A stretch of DNA of 64,000 nt from Sipunculus nudus (Eukaryota; Annelida; Sipuncula; Golfingiida; Sipunculidae): assembly GCA_026874595.1 (NCBI GenBank), contig CM049306.1, positions 7,685,519 to 7,749,518 of the forward strand. Direction: 5' to 3'. The translations under genes were made by a program, and so were the position numbers. The stretch's first letter is position 1; each line of letters starts with the position of its first letter. The notes under the pieces were generated by a model. The model saw only the letters and a list, made by a program, of their open reading frames with translations. It had not been told where the DNA came from and searched no databases. Below are positions 12,116 through 21,784 of this stretch, one piece after another.

Positions 12116-12930
12116 AACAAGTGGCCCATGGGCCATGACGCCCAGCTTAATTAATAGACAGTTGCCGCATGCGTTAATTATTTATATTATGATTTGGTGA
12201 AAAAATATTTGGTGAGGAACCTTTAACAATTGGTAAATTGACTTCCAGAGTGTTCAAAGTCATTTGCCCAGAGTCCCTTAAAAAATAGATTACAATGACT
12301 TTATTTAGGGTTTACATGCTAAGTGAAACGCTTATACGTCCAACTGTTACAATATGTGCCGACTGATAAATAGGGTGCCAAAATTATGATCTTTCACATA
12401 GCTCGCAGATTATGGGTCACAGTTACATTATTTCAGGTTTCCAAGGAATTTTTACAGGGACCTCCCTGGATCTTAATTAAATTAGACGTTTCTTGGTCAA
12501 ACTATGAGCAATCATGCAAATCTGTCTTATATGGGGCTCAAATCGTGTTCTTTCACATATCTTGCAGAATATATAATTCACAGTGACCTTATTTCAGATG
12601 TCCAAGGAGACTTTATAATGAATCCCCTTTACATTGAGAAAGACATTTCCAGATCCAACAGTAAAATGTGTGTCCTGTCTGCCTTTCTGGGTGCATAAAA
12701 TTAGGTTTCCCGGTCGTAGCTCGTAGAATATGGGTCATCATGACCTAATCTCAAGTGCTGCAGGAGATTTTTCCACGACCTCCTTGAATTTCATGTTAGA
12801 AGGTTCTAGGTCCAACCGTATTGATTTGTGCCCATATGACTTTACCATTGCTAAAATCATGAGCTCACAGGATATAGTTTACAGTGATCCAGTTTAATGA
12901 ATCAAAGGAGACTTGCAAAGGATATCCCTA
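12116..12930. repeat. Dispersed repeat family copy with internal units of about 155-160 bp (copy 1)
   Basis: Begins AAACAAGTGGCCCATGGGCC, as does the 51.2-kb copy. Recurrent words (ttccaagga-, gttctttcacata-cttgcagaatat, cctccctgga, gattctaggtccaa) return at roughly 155-160-bp intervals (for example 12437, 12598, about 12757, about 12900). Confidence 0.65.
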
Positions 12931-14955
12931 GATGCCATATTACAAGATTCTAGGTCCAGTCTAGACTGGCCCAATCGATGCAATGGTTTAAACATAATTC
13001 CCCCACTAACAGAACCATCAAACTTACTTTGATAAATCGCAAAGCTTAGAAAAGTTACTGCCACCTCGCGGCAAATTATATAACTAAAGTACGGCTCTCT
13101 GGCTGACTGATTCATTTACTGGTAAACCCCACCCATTATGAGACGGTCAGCGCCACATATCACCGCCTCGCTGAACTAAGGGCTTTTCCAGTGACGTAAG
13201 GAGTAAATGGTGGTTTTTCCTAGAATCTTTTTTCAAAACCAACATAGTTCATTCAGTTACCGCCTATTGCGGGCTTCCAGCTGGCTTTTGATATTCCTAG
13301 TCAATTAGTCTGAATAATTTTAGGTCCTTGCTTATTTTGAATACGGCAAGACTTTCAACACAGTAACCCATAGCTTCAGTGTGTCACCGTTTTTCAGACC
13401 ATCACTCTTCATAGCGGGCCTGTTCAAAAATGTATCTCTAGCTAAACCAATTAGCGTGAGATATTCAGGTGTACACGCGAAGAACGCAGTCAAACTGTGA
13501 TATATGTACCCGTTGGCTGAAACAATCATGGCAATTTGCGGGTTGTCAACTTCGCAGCGGCTTAGAGAACCAATACACATTACAAGATCGTTGCGATAGT
13601 ATCTACAATGCACTTACATTTAGTCCATGGGCCGTAATGCTCGAACAGCAGAGATATATCACAGGACACGAAGGTCCATGTAGCGACTACCCGAATACAT
13701 GATTTCAGTGCGAGTGTTACCAAAATAATGGTAGCTAATTCTAACGTTCGCAAGGGTTCTGCATTCTGGATTGGCGTGGTTTTTGCCACTGAGATCGGTT
13801 TCGGTCTGTATCTTGCTTTTGGGATGTGGATCTAGCTGTAGCTCTCGCCGGTCACCGGGATGGGTAACACGCTGGCGGTCTCTCTTGGTTCCCTGCTTGG
13901 CTTATGTGGCATCACGACTATCGGCTCCATCAAAATCTCAAAATTCTAGCCCAAGAAGCGCCTAGGCAGAGGTCCAAGACTTCCATCAGCCTAGTGCTTT
14001 CGACGAGCATCAAACATCTTCAGTCAGCCAGTTACCAAGCGGGTCGAGCGGGCTATTGCCTATGGGACCGCTATTAGCGTTTCACATGAGGCGTGACGGT
14101 CTCATATGCAAATGCGAGGGAATCGACGGGTTCCTTGTGACGTTCCAAATATGCAACTATCAGGGATTTACCATACGGACTTTACAGGGCTTTAGTGATA
14201 TGAGCTGGTATTGAGTTACGTCTAACGGTAAATGGAATCACGTTTAATATTAAGCATTTTAGTGGTACACGTAAATACTAGAGCCCAGGCAGGGCTATGT
14301 CCAACCGTGAAGTTTTGTACCCTGTCTGACCACCTGGGAGCTTTAAATCATATTCTTGACCAGTTGTTTGCAGAATATAGATCACCATGACCTAGTTTCA
14401 TGTTTCGAATGAGATTTGCCCAGAAACTCCCTGGATGTTGCGTTAGACGATTCTATAGACTTAACGGGTACAATTTGTACCCCGTCTGACTCACTGGGTA
14501 CACAGAAGACAAGGGTCCCATTTTCTGGTACGTTAACTCCTTTGAACACATAGGTTAAATGTCTATTTATACACGTTCATTGTTACATATAGTATGTTGC
14601 TATTGTGTTTGAATGAGTCTGTAGTTGATTTCGAGTGTCCCTGTTACAGCGTTTGTGGAAAACGGATAACCTTTATGATATAGTCTGACAGGCCATTTGT
14701 GTATGTCCGTCTGTGTATCCAGAACTGTCGTTTTCGATAAATCCAGGATTGATTCAGTGCACTCCGACCTCTGTAGATTATGGAATAAGAAGGTCAAAGG
14801 TTACAGGTCAACTAAATAAATTCAGCTTGTCCATTAGTTTGTGCATGTGCATCGATATGCATCAGCAGAATATGCATATTTAAATCAAGGTCATAACATT
14901 TGATCATAGATCCTGCACAGCTTTTAGCTTTAAATGTTAAAGGAGACTTATGTAT
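12931..14955. other. Intergenic stretch, no supported gene
   Basis: Apart from the repeat fragment at 14.3-14.5 kb, nothing recognisable. Minus-strand frames at 13332-13613 (93 codons) and 13580-13789 (69 codons) lie end to end in two frames and could be a decayed coding sequence, but I see no family motif. The last four bases (GTAT) are the retroelement target duplication. Confidence 0.4.
14305..14510. repeat. Fragment of the same dispersed repeat family
   Basis: Shares ttgcagaatatagatcaccatgacc and ctccctggatgttgcgttagacgattcta with the copies at 12.1 and 51.2 kb. The words ttgtaccc-gtctgac at about 14314 and 14476 are about 162 bp apart, the same internal period. Confidence 0.5.
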
Positions 14956-15745
14956 TGTTACAGGTGCTCTTTTTATTGTTTGACACGGGCGTAACTCGTG
15001 TTGTTGTTACATTTTATGTTTAATCCGTACTGGTTGGACTCTCGTTGTCATGTAAGCCTTGGGTTTTCACGCCTGATCGTGGGTCACGTGATGAGCCTGG
15101 TATGTGTAGAGACACACGGCTATGTCTTTCTAGAGAATTCCTGAAACGCGTGTTTACTGTTGAGTAGGGTCCTTATAGACTGTTCGAGAATTGGAAAATT
15201 CCCGGCTTGGGGTGTGAAGGTATATAAAGGGAATGTTTTCTAGAACCAGGGGGCAGAGAGCAGAGCAGATACCAGCGGACGCAGAAGCGTGTGTCAGGAC
15301 CTTATCCGACGAATGCGGCCATTATAGATTTTCAAGAACTTTCTCCTGGATTTTATACATTTGGGCTTCAGTTTACTTTCTGTGTTGTTGCAAGAACTTT
15401 CCACTGGACTGTCATTCTCCGAGAGTTTACATTCAAAGGACTTATCGTTGTGATGGTGTTGGTATCGAGGTACTGTACCATTATCTTTCTGTGTGATTAT
15501 ATTGACTTGTTGCTATAACGCTGTTTTACTGTATAATTGTATTGATTTAGTGTATTGTATTGTCAGGGTTGATTTAAGAATAAATTATAGTTATTTGTTA
15601 ACAAAAAACCACTGACTTCTTTATTCATTCCCCTAGACATTTCACGCTGCCTAGTGTTGCAGAATCTGATTTGTTTTTTTTATCTCCATTACAAAATTTT
15701 TGTTCATCACGCATGCGTGATCTGTTTATATGAGGTTCCGTAACA
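14956..15745 (+). repeat. 5' LTR of the Gmr1-like element
   Basis: 790 bp, beginning TGTTACAGG and ending CCGTAACA. It holds a TATA box (TATATAAA, 15221-15228) and AATAAA (15579-15584). It is longer than the 3' LTR because of about 95 extra bases around 15590-15685. The ORFs of about 70-90 codons starting near 15233 and 15291 are LTR sequence and recur in the 3' copy. Confidence 0.92.
15221..15228 (+). promoter_or_regulatory. LTR TATA box
   Basis: TATATAAA, preserved at the homologous place in the 3' LTR (21354-21361), with GGTCACGTGATG (E-box CACGTG) upstream in both copies. This is the likely core promoter for the element's genomic RNA. Confidence 0.6.
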
Positions 15746-15751
15746 TAAAAT

Positions 15752-15770
15752 TGGGGGCTCTCGTCGGGAT
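15752..15770 (+). other. Primer-binding site, tRNA-Pro-like
   Basis: TGGGGGCTCTCGTCGGGAT lies six bases after the LTR terminal CA. A priming site complementary to the 3' end of tRNA-Pro is TGGGGGCTC followed by a short variable part and GGGAT. The match is good at both ends and differs in the middle, so the tRNA identity is an inference. Confidence 0.5.
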
Positions 15771-15914
15771 GCTTAATAGTTTTCAAATTTATTAGGCCCT
15801 TACCTGGACACGTTGTTTTATCATACATTGTTTACAAGATTACATATTGTTTACAGTACATTGTTTACAGGATTTATCTCAGTGGTTTTTTTTTAATTGT
15901 TTTGACAGCTTAAC

Positions 15915-17098
15915 ATGGCAGATTTCAAACCTGAGACATTTGTTGACGATCCGGACCCTGATCAACTTGAACAGTTGTCAAAAGACCAGTTGTTGCGTCT
16001 GGGACAACAAATAGGGCTAAGTGTGAAAAAAGCTTTGAGAAAGCCTGATATCATTGCTAAAATCATGCAAGATCTTATTAGCAAAGGTTTAATTGAAGAG
16101 ACTGAAGTTGAAACATAAAAAAATGATAGCCTTGCTATGCAATTAGATTTAAAAAAAGTTGGAAATGCAACATGAGCTAGCATTAAAAGAATGGGAAGAA
16201 CGGTTAGAAAGAGACAGACTAGAAAAAGAAAAAGAAATTGAGTTAAAACGACTGGAGTTAGAAAGACTTTAACTAGAACATAGTCTAAGTGCTGCTCAAA
16301 CTCACAATTTTGATGTTACTAAACACATTACGCTTTTCCCACCTTTTCAAGAAAAAAGAGGTTGATAAATATTTCTTACACTTTGAGAAGGTAGCTGAAA
16401 ATTTAAAATGGCCTAAGGAAAATTGGACTATGCTGTTACAAAGTGTATTGACTGGCAAGGCCAGAGAAATTTATACAGAGCTTTCAGTAGAAGCTGCTGC
16501 TGACTATGACCTGGTAAAACGGTTAATCCGAAAAGGTTATGAGTTAGTTCCAGAGGCTTACCGCCAGAAATTCAGAAATAGGGAAAAGTGCAAAGATCAG
16601 ACCTACGTCGAATTTGCCAGGACAAAAGAGCAGTTGTTTTATCGCTGGTGTAGTTCTGAAAAATGTAATGAAAGATTATGACAATTTGCGCCAGTTGATT
16701 TTGCTTGAAGAATTTAAGCGCTGCATTAACGCAGATGTTAAAACCTTTCTCGATGAGAAAAGTCTTGAAACACTTGACATTGCTGCCTAATTAGCTGATG
16801 ATTATTCATTGACACACAAAATGTCCTTTACTAGCAAATCAAACCAGTCATTCACAAATAAGAATGTAAAACAGTATGGTCAAAAGAAGTTTACAGCGCA
16901 GTCACCTAGTACTAGTAGTCCTGACAGTTAAACAAAGCCCAAAGCTACACCTCAGTCCACGTCCACTGTGTCTAAGTCCAACAAAGACCAGTCATTTTCA
17001 GAGAAAATCTGTAATTACTGCAAGAAGGAAGATCATCTAATATCTGACTGCTGGAAACTTGCGAATAGACCAAATAGCAAACCTTCTGGTTTTGTTTA
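15915..17098 (+). pseudogene. gag of the Gmr1-like element, interrupted
   Basis: Structural polyprotein that packages element RNA. An intact first segment (15915-16118) reads as a SAP-like helix-turn-helix module (LEQLSKDQLLRLGQQIGL). It is followed in another frame by a charged Glu/Lys/Arg coiled-coil segment (about 16160-16270), then a capsid-like segment (to 16681) related in style to the gag region from which SCAN domains are thought to derive. A CCHC zinc knuckle, CNYCKKEDHLISDC, is at 17010-17051. At least two frameshifts (near 16350 and 16670) and premature stops near 16117, 16271, 16790 and 16930 break it. Gag ends at the TAA at 17096-17098. Confidence 0.75.
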
Positions 17099-17288
17099 AA
17101 AAATCTATGCATAGCATAATACAAGAGCCAGGCTCTTTTCATGTAAATAAGGGGTACAACTCCTTTGTTGACTCTAGTAAAGAGTTTGATGCTACGGAGG
17201 CCTAAGTGCTGTCTGAATCAAAAGAAGAATCCGTAGCTTGCGGGGTAAAAACCTCAGTTGATTCCTGCAAGAATTAAATAAGGCTAGG

Positions 17289-19350
17289 TCCTTTCAAGAC
17301 TCCTGCGAGGAGTATTCTCTGGATAAGGCTAAGTCCTTTTATGACTCTTGCGAGAGTATTTCAAATGATGCCAGGTCCTCTTATGACAAACAAAAGTTTG
17401 TTTCTGCTGAGGAAATCTACCCTGTTGACTCCCATGAGGAGTTTGGTAAGGATGTAGATTCCTTAGATGACTCTGAAACAGAGTTTATGACTGACACCTT
17501 CAATGTCAGTTCTTTGTTTGATGAGGTTGAGGTAATAGATTCCTCTCTTGACTCTGAAATGGAGTTATTTGAGCCATTCATACATGATGGTTTTGTATCA
17601 CTTTCGAGTGATTTTTCAGATTCTACCCCTATTAGAATTTTGAGGGACACTGGTTCAGGCCAGACTCTCATGTTAGCAAACACTTTGCCATTTTCTAATA
17701 GGTCCTTTACTTGGGCACATGCACTTGTTAATGGTGTGTTTTCAGAAAACCACAATTCAGTTCCGCTTCACAGTATCCATTTGAAGTCAGATTTGATTTC
17801 TGGAAATATTACTTTGGGCATAAGAACTACTTTACCCTTTAAGGGAATTCAGTTGCTACTAGGCAATGATGTTGCAGGTGATAAAGTACAGCCTGTACCA
17901 ATAGTGACAGAAAAGCCGTCACTTGATCAGGACACTGATCCGGAAAATCAGGAAATTCCTGGTTTGTATCCTTCATGTGCTGTAACTAGATCTATGGCCA
18001 AGAAAAACACACATGAGGATAATGGTCCAGATAATAACACTCTGGGAGTCACTAGTGACTCGTCTAATGACTCGCCCGTACAGGATGCAGCATTCTCAAG
18101 GTCAGAACTTATCGCGGAACAGCATAAGGACCCTGATATTTCATGTTTGTTTCCCAGGGCAGTTTCTAAAGATGAGCTGTCACAGAACCCAGTTTGTTTC
18201 TATGTCAAAAATGGATTGCTTATGCGTAAATGGGGACCACCTGATGTATGCGCTGATGATGAGTGGGCCATCAAACATCAAATAGTAATGCCCAAAAGCT
18301 TTCGCAGTGAAGTTCTAAGCATGACACATGAGGCTCCTTTGTCTTGCCATTTAGGTATAAATAAAACTTATCAGAAAGTTAGAACACACTTCTATTGGCC
18401 AAACCTCTGGAAAGATGTTGTACAATAGTGTAAATCATGCCATACATATCAGATGGTGGGCAAGCCCAATCAGAATCCTCCTAAGGTCCCACTTAGGCCT
18501 ATGCCTGCTTTCGAGGAACCATTCAGTAGGATTATTGTTGATGTGTTGGACCACTGCCTAAAACAAAATCTGGACATGAATACTTGCTGAAAATTATGTG
18601 CGCATCTACCAGTTCCCTGAGGCAATACCATTGCGCAAAATTAATGCCAAAAGTGTTGTCAAAGCTATGACCAAGTTTTTTACAACTTTTGGATTACCAA
18701 AATCTGTCCAGTCTGACCAAGGGTCTAAATTTATGTCTGGCTTATTTTAACAAGTTATGCTTGAGCAAGGTATAAAACAGTAAAGCTCTTCGCCATACCA
18801 TCCTGAAAGTCAATGCGCCCTCGAGTGTTTTCACCAGACATTAAAAAACATGATCAGAACTTATTGCTATGACACACAGAAAAACTGGGATGAAGGAATC
18901 CACCTATTGTTGTTTGCTGTCAGAGAATCCTTTCAAGAGTCCTTGGGTTTCAATCCCTTTGAACTAGTTTTTGGACACTCCGTTCGCGGACCATTGAAAC
19001 TGCTTAAAGAAAAACTCGTGTGAAAATCCTGATTTTCTTAGTTTACTGCAGTATGTCTCAGACTTTCGCACTAAATTACACAATGCTTGTGAGATTGCAA
19101 AGTCAAATCTAAAATCTGCACAAAGTAAAATGAAAACAAAGTATAACAAGCACCCTGTAAGTAGGACGTTTGAGCATGGTGAAAAGGTCCTTGCCTGACT
19201 TCCCATCCCTGGCAGACCTCTGCAAGCTAGGTATTTTGGTCCTTACATTGTTGACAAGAAAGTCAGTGATTTAAATTACATACTGTTGACACCAGATAGA
19301 CGTAAGAAGAAACAACTGTGCCATGTTAACATGTTGAAACCATATTATGA
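17289..19350 (+). pseudogene. Protease and integrase of the Gmr1-like element, interrupted
   Basis: One long frame runs to the TAG at 18426-18428. It contains a retropepsin-type active site RDTGSGQT (DTG at 17646-17654) and then an integrase zinc-binding region with His pair (HEAPLSCH) and FYWP. The TAG falls just before the CKSC half of the HHCC finger, and the same frame continues afterwards. The catalytic core follows with an Asp in RIIVDV, SDQGSKF, and Glu in ALECFHQTL, a complete D,D,E set, but with more stops and frame changes (about 18590, 18750, 18780, 19020, 19198). The C-terminal GPY motif (FGPY) is at 19235-19246. Integrase inserts the cDNA; here it precedes RT. Confidence 0.8.
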
Positions 19351-19399
19351 CAGAAATAGCACATCAGATGTTGTACAAAATGTTACTGCTGTTAATTGT

Positions 19400-20955
19400 G
19401 TAAACACTGACCCTGACCCAGTTAAAGTAGAAACTGATTGTAAGTGTGATGTAAACATTCAGTGTGGCACAGTACCTTTAAAAAACTCAGACGTGCTTAA
19501 AAACCTGGATGCCAAACTGTCACACCTTACCGCACAACAACAACAAGACCTAAAGAACCTGCTGCGGAATTATGAACATTTGTTTAGTGACATTCCAACG
19601 CGAACTAACATGTTTGCCATGACGTCAATGTTGGCGAGGCAAGCGCAGTCAAACAACATCCATATAGACTGAATCCAGAAAAGCAAACGTATCTACAGGA
19701 TGAGATTCAATATTTGCTGGCCAATGATTTTATTGAGCCTAGTAACAGTAACTGGAGTTCACCATGTATTCTTGTGCCAAAACCTGATGGAAGTTACCGT
19801 AACAGTAACTGGAGATCACCATGTATTCTTGTGCCAAAATCTTATTGAAGTTACCGTATATGCACAGATTATCGAAAACTGAACTCTGTCACCAAGACTG
19901 ACACGTTCCCGATTCCGAGGATCGATGATTGTATTGATAGAGTCGGTAGCTCCAGATATGTCTCCAAGTTTGACTTGCTAAAAGGATTCTGGCAAGTTCC
20001 GCTGACAGAACGAGCGAAGGAAGTGTCCGCATTTGTGACGCCGCAAGGACTGTACCAGTATAAAGTGATGCCATTTAGCATGAAGAACTCGCCAACCACG
20101 TTCCAGCGCCTCATCCATATGGTTGTCAAGGACATTCAGGGCTGCGACGCATATATTGATGACCTCATCGTGTACAGCGACACCTGGGAGAAACATCTGC
20201 AAATTTTTCGCGACCTCTTCGAAAGACTCAGTGAAGCACGTCTGACCGTCAGCTTAGTAAAATCTGAGTTTTGTCATGCACAAGTAACATTTTTGGGTGA
20301 TATTGTAGGGCAGGGTCAGGTAAAACCTGTTGATGCTAAGATAAGTGCTATTTCTGCATTTCCTAGACCAGAAAAAAAAAGCAAATAATGCGTTTTCTTG
20401 GTATGGTCGGGTACTACAGGAAGTTTTGTCCAGTTTTTTCTGCTGTAGCTGAACTTTTGTCTAATTTGTTAAAGAAGAAACAAAAGTTTACATGGAGTGT
20501 TCAGTGGGAAAATGCATTTCAGAATTTGAAAGCAATTCTGCAAAGTTCACCAGTTTTAGCAGCTCCAGACTTTTCAGTACTTTTTAAGTTAGCTGTAGAT
20601 GCTAGTGATACTGCTGGTGGTGCTGTGTTGTTACAAGAAGGCAATGATGGCATAGATCATCCAATTTGTTATTTCTCAAGAAAGTTTAATGCAAACCAGA
20701 AAAACTACTCCACTATTGAAAAAGAATGTTTGGCTTTGATTTTGGCGTTGTAACATTTTGAAGTTTATGTTACTTAATCAGTCAGGCCTATCATTGTCTT
20801 CAGTGATCACAATCCCCTTACGTCCATGAACAAGATGAAGTGTAAACATCAAAGATTGTTGAGATGGAGTTTGTTCTTACAGGATTACAATCTTGATATC
20901 GTACACATTAAAGGGAAAGATAATGTACTTGCTGATTGCTTATCGAGATGTTTAT
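19400..20955 (+). pseudogene. Reverse transcriptase and RNase H of the Gmr1-like element, interrupted
   Basis: Copies element RNA to DNA and degrades the template. After a frameshift near 19620 the RT reads NDFIEPSNSNWSSPCILVPK and then the LDLLKGFWQ-type block (here FDLLKGFWQVPL), PFSMKNSPTTFQR, and the catalytic YIDD at 20152-20163. A 57-bp in-frame duplication (19743-19799, 19800-19856) sits in RT motif 1, and its second copy gained a stop. A frame break in an A9 run near 20375 separates RT from the connection (RFLGMVGYYRKF) and RNase H (LAVDAS, IEKECLAL, FSDHNPL, LADCLSR). Stops at 20751 and about 20775 interrupt RNase H. Confidence 0.85.
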
Positions 20956-21077
20956 GAAATGTTGTAAACAAGATGTTTATGTCATGTTGTTAATAAGATG
21001 ATTTTTGAGATGTTGTAAAATTTTAGTGATTGTGATCGCAAAAAGAAAGTTTTCCGAGAATACTTTCTTTTTTCTTA

Positions 21078-21089
21078 CAGGAGGGGGAG
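21078..21089 (+). other. Polypurine tract of the Gmr1-like element
   Basis: AGGAGGGGGAG lies directly against the 3' LTR TG. It is the expected plus-strand primer site and fixes the 3' LTR start. Confidence 0.75.
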
Positions 21090-21784
21090 TGTTCCGGGGC
21101 TCTTTTTATTGTGTGACACGGGCGTAACTCGTGTTGTTGTTACATTTTATGTTTAATCCGTACTGTTTGGACTCTCGTTGTCATGTGAGCCTTGGGTTTT
21201 CACGCCTGGTCTTGGGTCACGTGATGAGCCTGGTATGTGTAGAGACACACGGCTATGTCTTTCTAGAGAATTCCTGAAACGCGTGTTTACTGTTGAGTAG
21301 GGTCCTTATAGACTGTTCGAGAATTGGAAAATTCCCGGCTTGGGGTGTGAAGGTATATAAAGGGGCTGTTTTCTAGAACCAGGGGGCAGAGAGCAGAGCA
21401 GATACCAGCGGACGCAGAAGCGTGTGTCAGGACCTCACCGACGAATGCGGCCATTATAGATTTTCAAGAACTTTCTCCTGGATTTTATACATTGGGACTT
21501 CAGTTTACTTTCTCTGTTGTTGCAAGAACTTTCCACTGGACTGTCATTTTCCGAGAGTTTACATTCAAAGGACTTATCGTTGTGATGGTGTTGGTATCAA
21601 GGTACTGTACCATTATCTTTCTGTGTGATTATATTGACTTGTTGCTATAACGCTGTTTTACTGTATAATTGTATTGATTTAGTGTATTGTATTGTTAGGG
21701 TTGTTTTAAGAATAAATTACAATCTCCATTTCAAAATTTGTGTTCATCACGCATACGTGATCTGTTCATATTGATTCCGTAACA
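21090..21784 (+). repeat. 3' LTR of the Gmr1-like element
   Basis: 695 bp, beginning TGTTCCGGGG immediately after the polypurine tract and ending GTAACA. Same TATA box at 21354-21361. It lacks the block of about 95 bp present in the 5' LTR between the AATAAA region and the TCTCCATT segment. The first six bases have drifted from TGTTAC to TGTTCC. Confidence 0.92.

Larger units (their letters stand above)
14956..21784 (+). mobile_element. LTR retrotransposon, Ty3/Gypsy superfamily, Gmr1-like gene order (coding-defective)
   Basis: A 6829-bp element bounded by LTRs with perfect TGTTAC...GTAACA ends on the 5' copy and flanked by a 4-bp target duplication GTAT (14952-14955 and 21785-21788). After the 5' LTR comes a primer-binding-like site, then gag with an N-terminal SAP-like module, a capsid and a CCHC knuckle, an aspartic protease (DTG), an integrase (HHCC, DDE core, GPY motif), a reverse transcriptase (YIDD) and RNase H, and a polypurine tract abutting the 3' LTR. 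Integrase before RT is opposite to canonical Gypsy and matches the Gmr1 lineage first described from cod. Several stops and frameshifts mean this copy cannot make its proteins. LTR mismatches are few (about a dozen over the first 400 aligned bases), implying a fairly recent insertion. Confidence 0.9.

Noticed and set aside
13332-13789. Adjacent minus-strand ORFs as a decayed receptor or transposon gene
   Set aside because: Two frames abut and have hydrophobic patches, but I could not identify a family motif, so I made no call.
15233-15518. ORFs starting in the LTR as genes
   Set aside because: They are LTR sequence repeated at 21422-21628 and encode no known element protein.
17487-18428. 313-codon ORF as an independent host gene
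   Set aside because: It contains the retropepsin DTG and integrase zinc-finger motifs and lies inside the LTR element.
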